Shown piece by piece: positions 9,892-22,049 of a stretch of 64,000 nt of DNA. Each line of letters opens with the position of its first letter. The stretch's first letter is position 1. The notes beneath the pieces were generated by a model. The model was given only the letters and a program-made list of their open reading frames with translations, did no database searches and was not told the DNA's origin. This stretch comes from Coenobita brevimanus (lineage: Eukaryota > Arthropoda > Malacostraca > Decapoda > Coenobitidae), in the NCBI GenBank assembly GCA_032717465.1, contig CM064670.1:20125186-20189185 (forward strand), read 5' to 3'. Made by a program: the position numbers and the translations under genes.

Positions 9892-12800
9892 GAATATCCA
9901 CACAGCACAACTCACTAATATATACAGCTCTGATTAGCCACCCAGGACGTCTGTTATGCAAGGACTGACCAAACGATGACGACCCAGGACCGGACAAAGG
10001 ACTTGGTAATGGGTACATGGAATGTAAGAGGAGCGAATGATGAGGTGAATGAGAGAGAGATTGTCCAGGTCCTTGAGGGTGCGAAAGTGGATGTATGTGG
10101 AATAACTGAAACAAAATGGAGAGGAGAAAGTGTGAGAGAATGGGAGTATGGATGGGGTATATGTGCAGGAGTAGGTGAGAATGAGAGGGCAAAGGAAGGA
10201 GTATGTATAGTTGTGAGTAAAAGATGGAAGAAGAGTATAAGACAGTATGGATCAGTTGGGTCAAGGATTGTGTGGGTAAAGTTTAAAGTTGGAATACAAA
10301 TGTGGGCGATTGTGTGTGTGTATGCACCAACGCAAGATCGTGCTAGAAGAGTGAGAGAAGAGTTCTGGACACATCTAGAAGTGTGCATGGAAAAGTTTGG
10401 AAGGAATGCGAGTGTTTTTGATCGGTGATATGAATGGTAAAGTTGGGAATGTGAAGGTGGATGGATAGTTGGTGAGTGGGGTGTGCCTGCTGAGATAGAT
10501 GAGAATGGGAGTGCATTAGTGGAAATTTGTGCTGGGAGGGGGTTGGTGATAGCCAATACCCTCTTCAGGCATAAAATGATCCACAGGTATACATGGCGAG
10601 TGATGAGAAGGGTGGGTGGTGAACTGAATGAAAGGAAGGCAATGATTGATTATGTGTGTGTGGATGAAACGATGCGAAGATGTGTAATGGATGCAAGAGC
10701 TTATAGAGGTTGGGGGAGTGGACTTTCTGACCACTACTTGGTGGTGGCAAAGAATTAGGATTCAAGTAAGATGGAGGAATAGAAGAAGAAGAAGACGAGA
10801 GGAAAGAGTAGTTGCAAGGAGAGTGGAAAGGTTACAAGAGGATGAGAAAAAGGCAGAGTATAAGAGAGAAGTGAAAGAACGATTGGGCAAATATGAATTG
10901 GAGCAGATGGGAAACGTGGAAGGTGTGCGTAGGATATTTACAGAAGAAATATGTGCAGCATGTGATGTGGTGTGTGGAAGGAAGAGAAGACGGAGGGGGG
11001 TGCAAGGAAAAGCGTGGTGGACTGAAGAGGTGAGACAGGCTGTGGGAAAAAAGAAGAAAGCATACAATGAATGGATGAGAAATAGGAGCGTGGAAGAAGT
11101 TGAGAGGCAGAAGAGAGAGTTATATGTAGAAAGAAAGAGGGAGGTGAAAAGATTAGTAAGAGAGAGTAAGAAGAGAGTGGATGAGGAATTTTGAAGGAAT
11201 TTAAGTGTAAAGTGGAGGGACTGTAAGAAAATGTTTTGGAAAGAGGTGAAAAGAGTAAGACAGGGTGGAAGTGAAGTTAGCAGGGGAATGGAAGATGAAA
11301 ATGGTAGATCACTAGTGGACAAGGGAGAAAAAGTGAGCAGATGCAGAGAACACTTTAAGGAATTGTTGAACATACAGGATGGAAGTAATGGGAGTATAAG
11401 TGGCTGGGGAATGGCTGGGAGAAGGAGGGAGGTGAGAAGACAGGAAGAAATCAGTAGGATAGACGTTGTGGAAGCAATGAAGAAAGTTAAATCGGGGAAA
11501 GCCCCAGGAATTGATGGAGTGTGTGGTGAAATGCTGAAGCATGGGGGATAGATAGTAGTAGAATGGATGTGAAAGATGTGCAGATTGGCCTGGGAGGAAG
11601 GTAGAGTCCCGGAGGATTGGAAGTCAGGTATAATTATTCCCTTGTACAAAGGAAAAGGGGAAAAAGAAGTGTGTGGTAATCATAGGGGCATTTGTCTTCT
11701 TAGTATAACAGGAAAAGTGTATGGTAGGATACTTATTGACAGAGTTAGAGAGAGAACAGAGAAATTAGTTGGAGAAGAACAGGAAGGCTTTAGGAAGGGA
11801 AGAGGTTGTGTAGATCAGATATTCATTCTTAGATCTTTAGTGGAAAAGTTTCTATAGAAGGGAAAGAAGTAGTATGCGGCTTTCATGGACTTGGAGAAAG
11901 CATATGACAGGGTGGATAGACAAGGATTGTGGTAAGTGTTAAGAATATATGGAGTAGATGGGAAGTTGTTGAATGCTGTGAAGAGTATGTATGATGGTGC
12001 GAAGGTTGCAGTGCGTGTGGATGGTGAACTGAGTGAATTTTTCTCTTTGAAAGTTGGGTTGAAACAGAGATGTGTCATGTCTTCATGGTTGTTCAATCTG
12101 TACATGGATGGGGTAATAAAAGAGGTACAAGGTAGGGTAGTGGATGTTGGAGTGGCCCAGGTGAGAGAGAATAGTGTTTGGAAACTCCCTGTACTGTTGT
12201 TTGCAGATGATACTGTGTTGAGTGAAGATGAAGGGGAGCTGCAATGCTTGGTGGATGAGTTTGGGAGAGTGTGTAAGAAACGGAATCTAAAGGTGAATGT
12301 AGGGAAAAGTAAAGTGAAGGTCTTTGAGAGAGGTGAAGTCAGTGAATGTACAGAGAGGTTGGATGGTGAGGAATTGGGAAATGTGAGTACGTTTAAGTAC
12401 TTGGGTAGTGTGATGAGTAAGGATGGAGGTTTGGAGGGTGAAGTGCTTGAAAGGGTACAGCAGGGAAGAAAGGTTGCTGGTTCTTTGAAAGCAGTGATAA
12501 GAAACAGGGAAGTGAGCATGGAAGTGAAAAAGTTACTACATGACAGTATTGTGATACCAACTCTAACATATGGAAGTGAAGCTTGGACGTTGTTGGAAGG
12601 ACACAAGTCAAGAGTGAGAGCAGTGGAAATGAGTTATTTAAGAGGAGCCTGTGGAGTCACACGGAGAGACAGGCTGACAAATGAGTATATAAAGGAGCGT
12701 TGTGGTGTGGATGTGGATGTGATAGGAAGCGTTAGGAGGAATACACTCAGGTGGTTTGGCCATGTGGAGAGGATAGAGGGTGAAAGATTGACGAAGAGAG

Positions 12801-13195
12801 TGTATGTGAGTGAGGTGGAGAGGGGAAGAGAGAGGGGGAGGCCGAGGATGAGATGGAGGGATGGGGTAGAGAGGTATATGAGAGAGGGGGGTGAGTTGGG
12901 AGCAGGGCAGTGAAATGGCGGGGGACAGGGCGACTTGGAGACGATTTGTTTGTGGCCACCCCAAACGGGATTGAGGCGTCTGGTAATAGATAGATAGATA
13001 GATTTTATTATTCACACGGCACAACTCTATCTATGCAGCACAACTCAACTTATTCACCCAGCATAACCCATGCTATCGATACAGCACATCTCTGATTATC
13101 CACACAGTCACAGCTTTGAGTATTTATACAGCAAAAGAACTGTACAGTTACCCATACAGCACCATTCTCATTATCCATACTGATTGGTTCCAACA
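9892..13195. repeat. 24-bp minisatellite split by LINE copy 1
   Basis: Diverged units of the form TTATCCACACAGCACAACTCTGA occur left of the LINE (about 9892-9945) and resume right of it (about 13006-13195, roughly seven or eight units). The LINE therefore landed inside a pre-existing minisatellite. Confidence 0.7.
9946..13004 (+). mobile_element. LINE family A, copy 1 (near full length, dead)
   Basis: Non-LTR retrotransposon with an APE-type endonuclease and reverse transcriptase, ending in (ATAG)n at 12987-13004. Endonuclease: GTWNVRGAND (9976 on), CGITETKWRG, and LSDHYLVV near 10720-10750. RT: GKAPGIDGVCGEMLKHGG (11231-11551), FRKGRGCVDQIFILRSLVEK (11576-11857) and LLFADDTVLSEDEGE (11936-12913). 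The C-terminus carries RWFGHVERIEGERLTKRVYV. At least five frameshifts or stops separate these blocks. The design resembles RTE-like LINEs; clade assignment needs a tree. Family A copies are also at 18421, 19240, 24079, 29560, 30618, 43257 and 61842. Confidence 0.88.
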
Positions 13196-13994
13196 GCCAT
13201 TTGAGCTGCTTGATTTCTGGAAAATTACACACTGCCACTAATATCCATTATTTCATTCTTTTCAGATCATTTACGATATCTTAGCAAGTAAGGTGTGAAG
13301 TCACCTGTTGTGCCTGGGATGGTTGCTGGATATAAGGGAACAGACTTTGTAATCTCTGGCCATAGGTGGCAATATGATAAAATAACGGTTAAAAAAATGC
13401 AATGTGAGAAACCTGGAAAGAGAAGGTATACCCAGCTGGCGTTTGCTAGTGGTGTGTAGTTCGGATGGTGATCGAGTGGTGGTGCGGTTTAAATTGTGGT
13501 TGTTGTTGAGTAGTGCAGGTGATGGTGGTGAGGAGTGGTTGAAATTTGGTACCGGTGGTGGTCTGGCGTTGGTAGATAAGGGGTATGGTGCAGGCAGTGG
13601 TATGATACAAGTGGCAGTGTGTGGCACAGATGGAGTGTGGTTCGGTTGGGGAGTGGCGAATGGTGTGGTTCAAGTGCTGGTGTGTGATGTATGTACCAAT
13701 AACAGTAGTGCTGTGCATGTTGTGGTTTGGTGTAATGCATGTAAAGATAACAGTACTGTCATGCTGGTGGTGGTATGGTGTGTGATGGTGGTGGTGGTGT
13801 TTGGTAAAGTGTTGATATTTTTGCAACTCTGGACTCATGATACTGTGGTGCATGTGTACTATTTACTTTGTGCTGGTATCGTAACAGGGAACGGTGGTGA
13901 CCGCTCGCAATATAGTTACAGGAAGGTGTACTTGTGTCTGCCTGGAGACATTCTGTTTTTTCGAACCCATTTATTTAGTGAGAGGTAGAGATGG
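13196..13994. other. GTG/TGG-rich low-complexity DNA, no gene seen
   Basis: Roughly 13440-13850 is rich in GGT/GTG triplets and gives long open frames on both strands with biased composition. There are no domain motifs and no splice context. I regard the open frames as a by-product of composition. Confidence 0.5.
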
Positions 13995-14707
13995 AGTAGG
14001 GTTGCTGCCTGTTTAAGTCGACGACATATGGCAGTTCTGTTACTGAAGGACGAAAAGGTTAGTAGCTCGCCGAAGAAAAGGTTAAAAAGTGTGGGTGAAC
14101 GGCGAGAGTCCGGAGGAACTGAACTTAGACTTCTGGTTTTGGTAGATTGTCTTTGATTATCTGTGTGAAAGTTGGCCAGCCATTTTTTATATGTTCTACG
14201 TTTGTGTCTAATATTATATTTATTAGGATTAGTTTTTAGTAGTGTAAAAGCTTTATTTTAGCTCTTGCTGGGACTGTGGTTCTTCATGGTGACCGTTTCT
14301 TGTTATTGCCATGAAGGGTGAGTTGTGTTAGTTTGGAGAGGTAGATAGTAGTTGAATAATTAGATCAGAATCCTTGTTGGGAGTCAGAGGGTTGTGAGAG
14401 GTGATACTGTTTAGAATTAACCTTTCTAAGATTATGTATGATGTGCAGCACAGCGATATTGGTTTGTAAAATGTCAGGCTGTTGGGAGGTTTTACTTGTT
14501 TGAATATGGGAATGATGGTTGTTGTCTTTTAAATATCGAGGATTTGGTTGTGAGTCAGGAAAAAAATCAAATTTTAGCAGAGGCATTTATTGCTCTGGGG
14601 CCGAGATCTTTCAGGTCGATATTTAGAAATCTGATAAGACGTTCTGCTCTGGATTTTTTTTTTTTTTTTACATTTGATGATCTTGGTGGTAGGTGAATAG
14701 ATGTGGC

Positions 14708-14745
<38 letters not shown>

Positions 14746-15880
14746 CAATTTCAAGGATTCGTGTTATTGTGACTGACTGATGCAAAATATTCTAATTTAT
14801 TGTTAGCCTATTTCTTCCCTACTTAACGATGTTTACATCATTGTTTATCAGGACTTCGTGAGTTGCTGAGGTTTTGGATGGGTGAATATTTCTTACAATT
14901 TTCCAAGATTTTATAATGTCCGTTCTTTGATCGAGGGTGCTGGCAAAGTTTTGTCTTTTCTTCTTGCTGAAAAATTTCAGTAATTTCATTTATGCTGTTC
15001 TTTAGGTTGTGCAAGATTCTAGTTCTGCTCAGGTAGGCAGTCTTTTTCTTTACCTTGTTTCTGTCCTTAATAAGCTGTTTTATTTGAGAGACGCTAGGGT
15101 TAAAGTTTTTGATGTTGCCGCTAGAGTATGAGATTTGCAGGCTGTGATAATTATATCATTAGAGATGGTAACTACTTTTGTCCATGTCTGAAAAAGAAAT
15201 ATTAATAAAATTTGTTATGCTTGCTTTATGCCTTGAGTGCCCAGTGCCCGGTTTACCTTCTTGTAAGTGAAAGGTTTCTTTTCTTTGTGTGAATTTGCTT
15301 CTATTTTGTGTAATATGATGGCATGGAGGAGTTCTTATATTATATACTATTTTTCAGGAAATTGAATGGCTAGTTTAGGGGTACAAGGAGATAGGTCGTT
15401 TCGCTGAATGTGTACTGTACGTGGAGGTTATGCCAGGGAGTGGTGGTTCAATCTTTACTAGAATAAAGGTCCTTGGCTGTCTCTTGTCTGTGTTTTTAAT
15501 CATCAGGGGTCTTTTGCATCAGGTCAACGGCTATTACTGCACTGGGGATGTTCTGCAGTGGGGTGGAGGATGGGTTTTATCCTACTGGACATGATATAAA
15601 TCGTCGTATGAAGATATTGACAATTTTACACGTTTCATTGCTTAGAATGATTTGTTTCTGTGGTCTTGTCATGCCGTAAATATTGTTCTGTATGTTATGT
15701 AGTGCTTCTGAATGGGCTATATTTGTGTACGAGGGTAATGAAATCACACCCCTCCCTGTTGTTTGTTCTGTTTTGTCTAAATATAGTGTGTTTGTCAAGT
15801 GTTGCAGGTTTCTTTGTGAATTTAATCTCTTGTATTAATGTTGTGTATGTTGGATGTGTCAAGAAAGTTATGTACTAGTG
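13995..15880 (-). pseudogene. Jockey-like LINE reverse transcriptase, heavily decayed
   Basis: Reading the minus strand around 14370-14560 gives TIIPIFKQVKPPNSLTFYKP, then ISLCCTSYIILERLIL. This is the 'IPI-KPGK..P..YRPISLL...LERLIL' finger region of Jockey/R1-type reverse transcriptases. Upstream on that strand (about 14567-14700) is an ERLIRFLNIDLKDLGPRAIN block, and near 14900-15000 there is linker-like sequence with KKKRQNFASTLDQRTD. Many stops and frameshifts and two long T runs interrupt it. No catalytic FADD motif was found. It lies inside the IR intron, opposite to the gene. Confidence 0.6.
14711..14743. repeat. Poly(T) run
   Basis: An uninterrupted run of T of about 33 bases. A shorter run is at 14655-14669. 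On the minus strand these are A runs inside the decayed LINE. Confidence 0.9.
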
Positions 15881-15959
15881 GCCTTTGCCTTCATGCCATT
15901 GATGTTTAATTTAGCAGTTTTAATCGTTCGTTTTTATGTTTGCCATGTGTTGTCTTTTA

Positions 15960-16077
<118 letters not shown>

Positions 16078-16532
16078 GCTGTAGCCACATGTCCACCGTG
16101 AAGTGTGGTGCTTGTATGACCGCACACCTGAAGAGCCGAGGTGAACCACTTTTCACAGCAGTTGCATTCGAAGTGTCAGTGACTGCGTGAAATCTTGTTG
16201 TATTTGTGGCATGTGTGGTAAGGACCAAGGTTGAGGTCAGGTTCTCTGGCTAGATGTAAGAGGGACTGGTAGGACGGAGTAGTTGTGGGTCTTCTGCATG
16301 AGTGATAATATTGACGAGTGTACTACCGGCAGTGTGGCTTTGTGCCGAAACTGCAACCCACCATCCTCCCTTTGGGTGGAATGAAGAGAGGTGAGGACCA
16401 TTTCCCGGCACAGGTAGGTTCTTCACTCCTCAATCTTCGGCTTAGTAGGTCCTCTACGAGGCTTGTCAACGCCACCACTTCCCTCTGCAGTACCGTTGTA
16501 TGGTTAGGTAATCATGGCGTATTGTTGTACAG

Positions 16533-16763
16533 GTTGTTGTGTGGTGGTGGCTGTTAGCGTGTTTGGTGATGTCAGCAGCGTACAGATCGTCACTGGCGGC
16601 CCATCTGACGATACTTGACACGGCCACACCCGTAGACTCCCTGCAGGACTTGGTGTCGCGGAAGGAGTGGCGGTGGGGCAGTGAACCACTGTTGGGAGCG
16701 TCACTTCTGTACTTCTCCACCGCCACTGACCCCATCTTAGTTGCAGTCTTCCTGGGAATGGAG
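16533..16763 (+). CDS. Ionotropic receptor (IR), exon with M3 and start of S2
   Basis: Seventy-seven codons in phase 0, following directly from the exon ending at 9443. It opens with VVVWWWLLACLVMSAAYRSS, continuing LAAHLTI. This is the M3 helix with the YRSSLAAHL signature that corresponds to the gating motif of glutamate receptors. PVDSLQDLVSRKEWRWGSEP then begins lobe S2. The exon ends LVAVFLGME. Reading on hits a stop at 16806 after 14 residues unlike the family, so I place the donor at 16764 (GTCACA), a poor consensus. The next exon (51891) resumes at exactly the right place in the IR alignment. Acceptor AG is at 16531-16532. Confidence 0.85.
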
Positions 16764-17052
16764 GTCACATACAAACAACAGTTGTTCCATCTTTGCCTTA
16801 CATAGATTCTCATAATTTTGTTGCTATTTTTTCGTAGTTCATGGTCAGAACAAGACTATATTACCGCTCTGCATCCTCTCCATAACACTTATTCTTGGCC
16901 AGTGCTATCTAATGTCTTGTTGCACCGCAGCATTCACAGTGAAGAAAGGAATTATATAGGCTGAGTCAAAAGTGCTTCTTGAGCATTAGTCTCGTTACTG
17001 GTAGCTAAGGAAGCTCCACTTGGTAATTCTTCCTTTTTCCTAATGGCGAGGT

Positions 17053-17055
<3 letters not shown>

Positions 17056-17138
<83 letters not shown>
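17056..17138. repeat. (TA)n microsatellite
   Basis: About 83 bases of alternating TA directly downstream (minus sense) of the Jockey-like LINE 3' end. Confidence 0.98.
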
Positions 17139-17141
<3 letters not shown>

Positions 17142-17149
17142 TTTATTTA

Positions 17150-19235
17150 TAAATAACAGACCGGAGCAAGGAAAAACAAATGAGTAAAAAAAAAAAATAA
17201 TCCATACACCAGATTACTGGTGTCCTCTGTTCATAAAATATCTGTAACAGTTAGACTTGAACAGTTGTGGGTTGAAATTTGGAGGAAAACAACTCTGGGG
17301 AAGCGAGTTCCAGAGAGATGCAGTTCAGGGAATGAATGAATTCTGATAGGCAGAAGTTCTGCAATATGGCTGAGTGACATTCCAGTCATGAGCGCTACCA
17401 GATGCCCGTGTAGCACAAGGGAAGGCATGGAGAGGTGGCACCATGGACGCAACATCGCCTGAGCATTTGCCCAAAAAAATATCTGTAAAATAATGCAAGG
17501 GAAGCAATATTCCTTCTTACTTGCAGGGGAGGTAGTTTATATGTAATGGGAGGGTTGTTAATGATTCTAACAGCTTTATTCTGAATTTCGTCTAGTTGTC
17601 TTAATGCAAACTCTCCACAACCATTCCACAAGGGTGAGCAATATTCAAGCTGAGAGCGCACATGACTCTTATAAATTATCGCTAACTGCTCATCGGCGAA
17701 GAAGTTATGGACTCTGTACAATAATCCAAGTTTCTTTGAGGCGGTTTTAGCAAGTGATCTGACATGAGAGGTCCAGCTGAGGGCACTGTTAAGTGAGACA
17801 CCAAGAATTTCAATACTTTTGGAGATGGGAATATTGGTAGCACTGAAGGTAATGTACGAATCTGGCAATATCTGTCTCTTAGTAAACTGTATATATTTAG
17901 TTTTACTAGCATTAAAAGAGACAAGGTTGTTTTGTCCCCATTCACTGATTGTAGATAGATCTTGATTTATGGAGATGGCTGTACTGAGTTGAGAGGTAGA
18001 GATATTAGACTTTGTAAATGGATGTCAGAGTGTGAATGAACTATGTGGCGTTGAGTCATCTGCATATGAGTGAATGGGATTGTGGGTGACAGATAAGAGA
18101 TCATTAATATGAACCAGAAATAGGGTTGGCGCCAGAACTGATCCCTGCGGCATGCTGGTGTTAATTGAGTGGAAATTGAAATATACATCAACTTTTACTC
18201 TTATTTTCCTGTCGTTAAGATATGAAGAAATCAAAGGAACAAAAGACTTTTGTTCATAGCAAGGGAGTTTGGACAGCAGGGAACGGTGCCATACTCTGTC
18301 GAAAGCTTTAGAGATATCAAGAGCTACTGCATGAGTTTCTCCAAAAAGATCAATTGATTGATGGATGGTATGAGTTAAGAGATTATGTCAATGGTGGATC
18401 TTTCGTGGCGAAAACCGTATTGTCTATCTATCTATCTATTGCCAGACGCGTCAATCCAGTTTGGGGTGGCCACAAACAAATCGCCTCCAAGTCGACCTGT
18501 CCCCCGCCATTTCACTGCCCTGCTCCCAACTCACACCCCCCTCTCTCATATACCTCTCCACCCCATCCCTCCATCTAATCCTCGGCCTCCCCCTCCCTCT
18601 TCCCCCCTCCACCTCACTCACATACACTCTCTTCGTCAGTCTTTCACCCTCCATCCTCTCCACATGGCCAAACTACCGTCTTTCCATGAATTTGGGAATA
18701 AAGAAGTACGTATGCATAGTCTGAATAATTTAGCTAGGACAGAGACAAGTTCAGGGGAACACTTTTTCAAAACAATTGGCGGAATTCCGTCTGGGCCTGG
18801 AGCTTTGTTGGTAGATAAATTGTCTAGGATGGATTTTACGTATCTTGTCTGTATTTTAAGTGGGGCATTTTCGGGAGAATCAAGTTCCTGTACTGGGATA
18901 TTCTGGCTGGTATCGTCTATGGTAGAGTTTCTGGCAAAGGTACTGGGAAAGATATCTGCTTTCCCACGTGGGTCATTTGTAATCTTGCCATCTGAAGATT
19001 TTAGTGGAGGAATAAAAGATGACTTGTTAAAGTTAGTATTGAAAGAATTAAGAATTGACCAGAATATTCTATTGTCATTAGGGTTGTTAAGTAATTTTGA
19101 TGCTTGCTTTTGAAGAAAGTTTGATTTAGATTTAATACAGCTTTTGCATGATTTCTAGCAATTTTAAATTGGGAGAGTGATTCAGATGTTTTTGATTTTA
19201 AGTAAGAGTTATATGCTAGTAACTTTTGGGCTTAA
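17150..19235 (-). pseudogene. Jockey-like LINE RT, split by a family A fragment
   Basis: From high to low coordinates the RT reads KAVLNLNQTFFKSKHQN (about 19130), KSILDNLSTNKAPGPDGIPP (about 18780-18840), then SLFPNSWK (about 18690). After an inserted fragment come FRHERSTID, HAVALDISKAFDRVWH (about 18300-18360, first catalytic Asp) and PQGSVLAPTLFLVHINDLLS, with SYADDS (YADD active site) at 18060-18080. The C-terminus is ILGVSLNSALSWTSHV...LGLLYRVHNFF (17395-17868). Frameshifts are present, and roughly 50 residues between the two halves are missing. The endonuclease part is absent, so it is 5'-truncated at its junction with family A copy 3. Confidence 0.82.
18421..18672 (-). mobile_element. 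LINE family A, copy 2 (3' fragment)
   Basis: Starts on the + strand with (TCTA)n followed by TTGCCAGACGCG, the mirror of the family A tail, and runs to CCACATGGCCAAACTAC. It encodes only the last portion (GRGRPRIRWRDGVERYMREGG in minus sense). It interrupts the Jockey-like RT. Confidence 0.9.
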
Positions 19236-19239
19236 TGAC

Positions 19240-21745
19240 GTCTTAATCCCATATGGGGTGGCCAAAAACAAATCGCCTCCACGTCACCTTGTCCCCCTCC
19301 ATTTCACTGCCCTGCTTCCAATTCACACCTCCCTCTCTCATATACCTCTCCACTCCATCCCTCCATCTCATCCTTGGTCTTCCCCAACCCCTCTCCCCCT
19401 CCACCTCACTCACATACACTCTTCTCGTCAATCTCTCACTCTCCATCCTCTCCACATGACCAAACCACCTCATTGTGTTTCTCCTAACGCTTCCCATCAC
19501 ATCCCCATCCACACCACAACGCTCCTTCACATCCTCATTTGTCAATCTGTCTCTCCATGTGACTCCACAGGCTCCTCTCAAATAACTCATTTCCACTGCT
19601 CTCACTCTTGACTTATGTCCCTCCAACAATGTCCAAGCTTCACCTCCTTACGTTAGAGTTGGTATCACAATACTGTCACGTAATAACTGTTTCACTTCCA
19701 TCCTTACTTCCCTGTTTCTTATCACTGCCTTCAAGGAACCAGCAACCTTTCTTCTTTGTTGTACCCATTCAAGCACTTCACCCTCCAAACTTCCATCCTT
19801 ACTCATCACACTACCCAAGTACTTAAACGTATTCACATTTTCCATTTCCTCCTCACCCAACCTCACTGTACATTCACTGACTTCACCTCTCTCGAAGACC
19901 ATAACTTTACTCTTCCCTACAGTCACCTTTAGATTCCGTTTCTTACACTTTCTCCCAAACTCATCCATCAAGCCCTGCAGCTCCCATTCGTCTTCACTTA
20001 ACAACACAGTATCTTCTGCAAACAACAGTACAGGGAGTTTTCAAGCATGCCCTCTCTCATTAGGGCCACTCCAACATCCACTACCCTACGTTGTATATCT
20101 TTTATAACCCCATCCATATACAGATTGCACAACTATGGAGACATGACACATCTTGGTTTCAACCTAACCTTTAAACAGAAAAACTCACTCAATTCACCAT
20201 CCACACGCACTACAGCCTTAGCACCCTCATACATACTCCACAGCATTCAACAACTTCCCATCTGCTCCATATATTCTTAATACTTTCCACAATCCTTGTC
20301 TATCCACCCTGTCATATGCTTTCTCCAGATCCATGAAAGCCGCATACAACTTCTTTTCCTTCTCTAGAAACTTTTCCACTAAAGATTTAAGAATGAATAC
20401 CTGATCCACACAACCTCTTCCCATCCTAAAGTCTCCCTGTTCTACTGCAACTAACACCTCTGTTGTTTCCTTAACTCTGTCAATAAATATCCTACCGTAT
20501 ACTTTTCCTATTACACTAAGAAGACAAATGCCCCTATGATTACCACACACTTCTTTTTCCCCTTTCCCTTTGTACAAGTGAATAATTGTACCTAACTTCC
20601 GATCCTCCGGGACTCTACCTTCCTCCCAGGCCAATCTGCACATCTTCCACATCCATTCTACAACTATCTCTCCCCAGTGCTTCAGCATTTCACCACACAC
20701 TCCATCAATTTCTAGGGCTTTCCCTATTTTTACTTTCTTCATTGCTTCCACAGCTTTCGTCCTACTGATTTCTTCCTGTCTTCTCACCTCCCTCCTTCTG
20801 CTAGCCATTCCCCAGCCACTTATACTCGCATTAATTTCATTCTCTATGTTCAACAATTCAGTAAAATATTCTCTCCATCTGCTCATTTGTTCTCCCTTCT
20901 CAACTAGTAATTTACCTTTTTCATCTTTCACTCCCATACTAACCTCATTACAATCCTGTCTGACTCTCTTTACCTCTTTCCAGAACATTTTCTAACATTC
21001 CCTCCACTTGATACTCAAATTCCTTCCAAATTTCTCATCCACTCTCTTCTTACTCTCTCTTACTACTCTTTTCACCCCTCTCTTTCTTTCTACATATAAC
21101 TCTCTCTTTTGTCTCACAACTCCTTCCACGCCCCTATTTCTCATCCATTCATTGTATGCTTCTTTCTTTTGTGCCACAGCCTGTCTTACCTCTTCATTCC
21201 ACCAGGCTGTTCCTTGCATCCTCTTTCGTCTTCTCTTCACTCCACACACCACCTCACATGCTGCCCAGATTTCACTAGTGAATATCTTGCACACACCTTC
21301 CATGTCCCTCATCTGCTCCAATTCATATTTACCCAATCGTTCCTCCACTTCTCTCTCATATTGTCTTTTTCTCATCCTCTTGTAACCTTTCCACTCTCCT
21401 TGCATCTACTCCTTCCTCCCGTCCTTCCATTCTTCTATTTCTCCATTTTACTTGGACTTTGATTCTGACCATCACGTGGTGGTGGTCAGAAAGTCCACTC
21501 CCCCAACCTCTATATGCTCTTCCATCCATTACACATCTTTGCATCCTTTCATCCACAGACACATAATCAATCATTGCCCTCCTTTCATTTAGTTCACCAT
21601 CCACCCTTATCATCACTCGCCATGTATACCTGTGGATCATTTTGTGCCTGAAGAGGGTATTGGCTATCACCAACCCCCTCCCGGCACAAATGTCCACTGA
21701 AGCACTGCCATTCTCATCTGTCTCAGCAGGCAAACTGCACTCACC
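19240..21745 (-). mobile_element. LINE family A, copy 3 (5'-truncated, dead)
   Basis: Minus-strand copy from the endonuclease middle (GRGLVIANTLFRHKMIHRYT near 21650, then LSDHHHVMVRIKVQ) through RT (20227-20988, GKALEIDGVCGEMLKHW and AFMDLEKAYDRVDRQ) to the C-terminus (LEGHKSRVRAVEMSYLRGACGVTW, 19243-19629). The active-site block reads MFAEDTVLLSEDE, so FADD has become FAED. There are several frameshifts. The (ATAG)n tail is missing at 19240. The first part of the endonuclease is absent. Confidence 0.88.
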
Positions 21746-22049
21746 AACTTAATAGGTAATATATGATTTCTGCAAAATATATCGGTATTAAAAAATAACA
21801 AGATACGGTCCCAAAGCATAGCAAACCCGTCCCCGGCAGTCATTTACTTGCTGACGTGTAAACACATGATATCTAGTCAAAGATGTCGCATCAAATTTGG
21901 AGTAAATCGGGTGAAAACTGACGATTTTATGCCCATTTGATATTTTAGGTCTGACACACCTGACACTGACCCCCATACCACTAACCAGAGGGTGACCCCC
22001 CCCTGATGTAATGAGGCTTGCTATAAGATGCAGATATGAAAGATGCACC
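21746..22049. other. Spacer, no gene seen
   Basis: AT-rich sequence with phrases such as CAAATTTGGAGTAAATCGGG that resemble the neighbouring tandem repeat family. No coding signal. Confidence 0.4.

Noticed and set aside
10762..12606. Long minus-strand Ser/Leu/Pro-rich ORFs opposite LINE copy 1
   Set aside because: Antisense shadows of the purine-rich LINE coding strand; the same pattern occurs opposite every family A copy (e.g. 24469-25263, 44873-45316, 32025-32795).
13404..13988. 194-codon plus-strand ORF
   Set aside because: GTG/TGG-rich low-complexity sequence with no motifs, no splice context and an equally open opposite strand.
16318..16557. ORF just upstream of the M3 exon
   Set aside because: Runs through the splice acceptor in a different frame from the M3 helix and has no IR motifs. 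The M3 frame also shows no IR-like sequence upstream of 16533.
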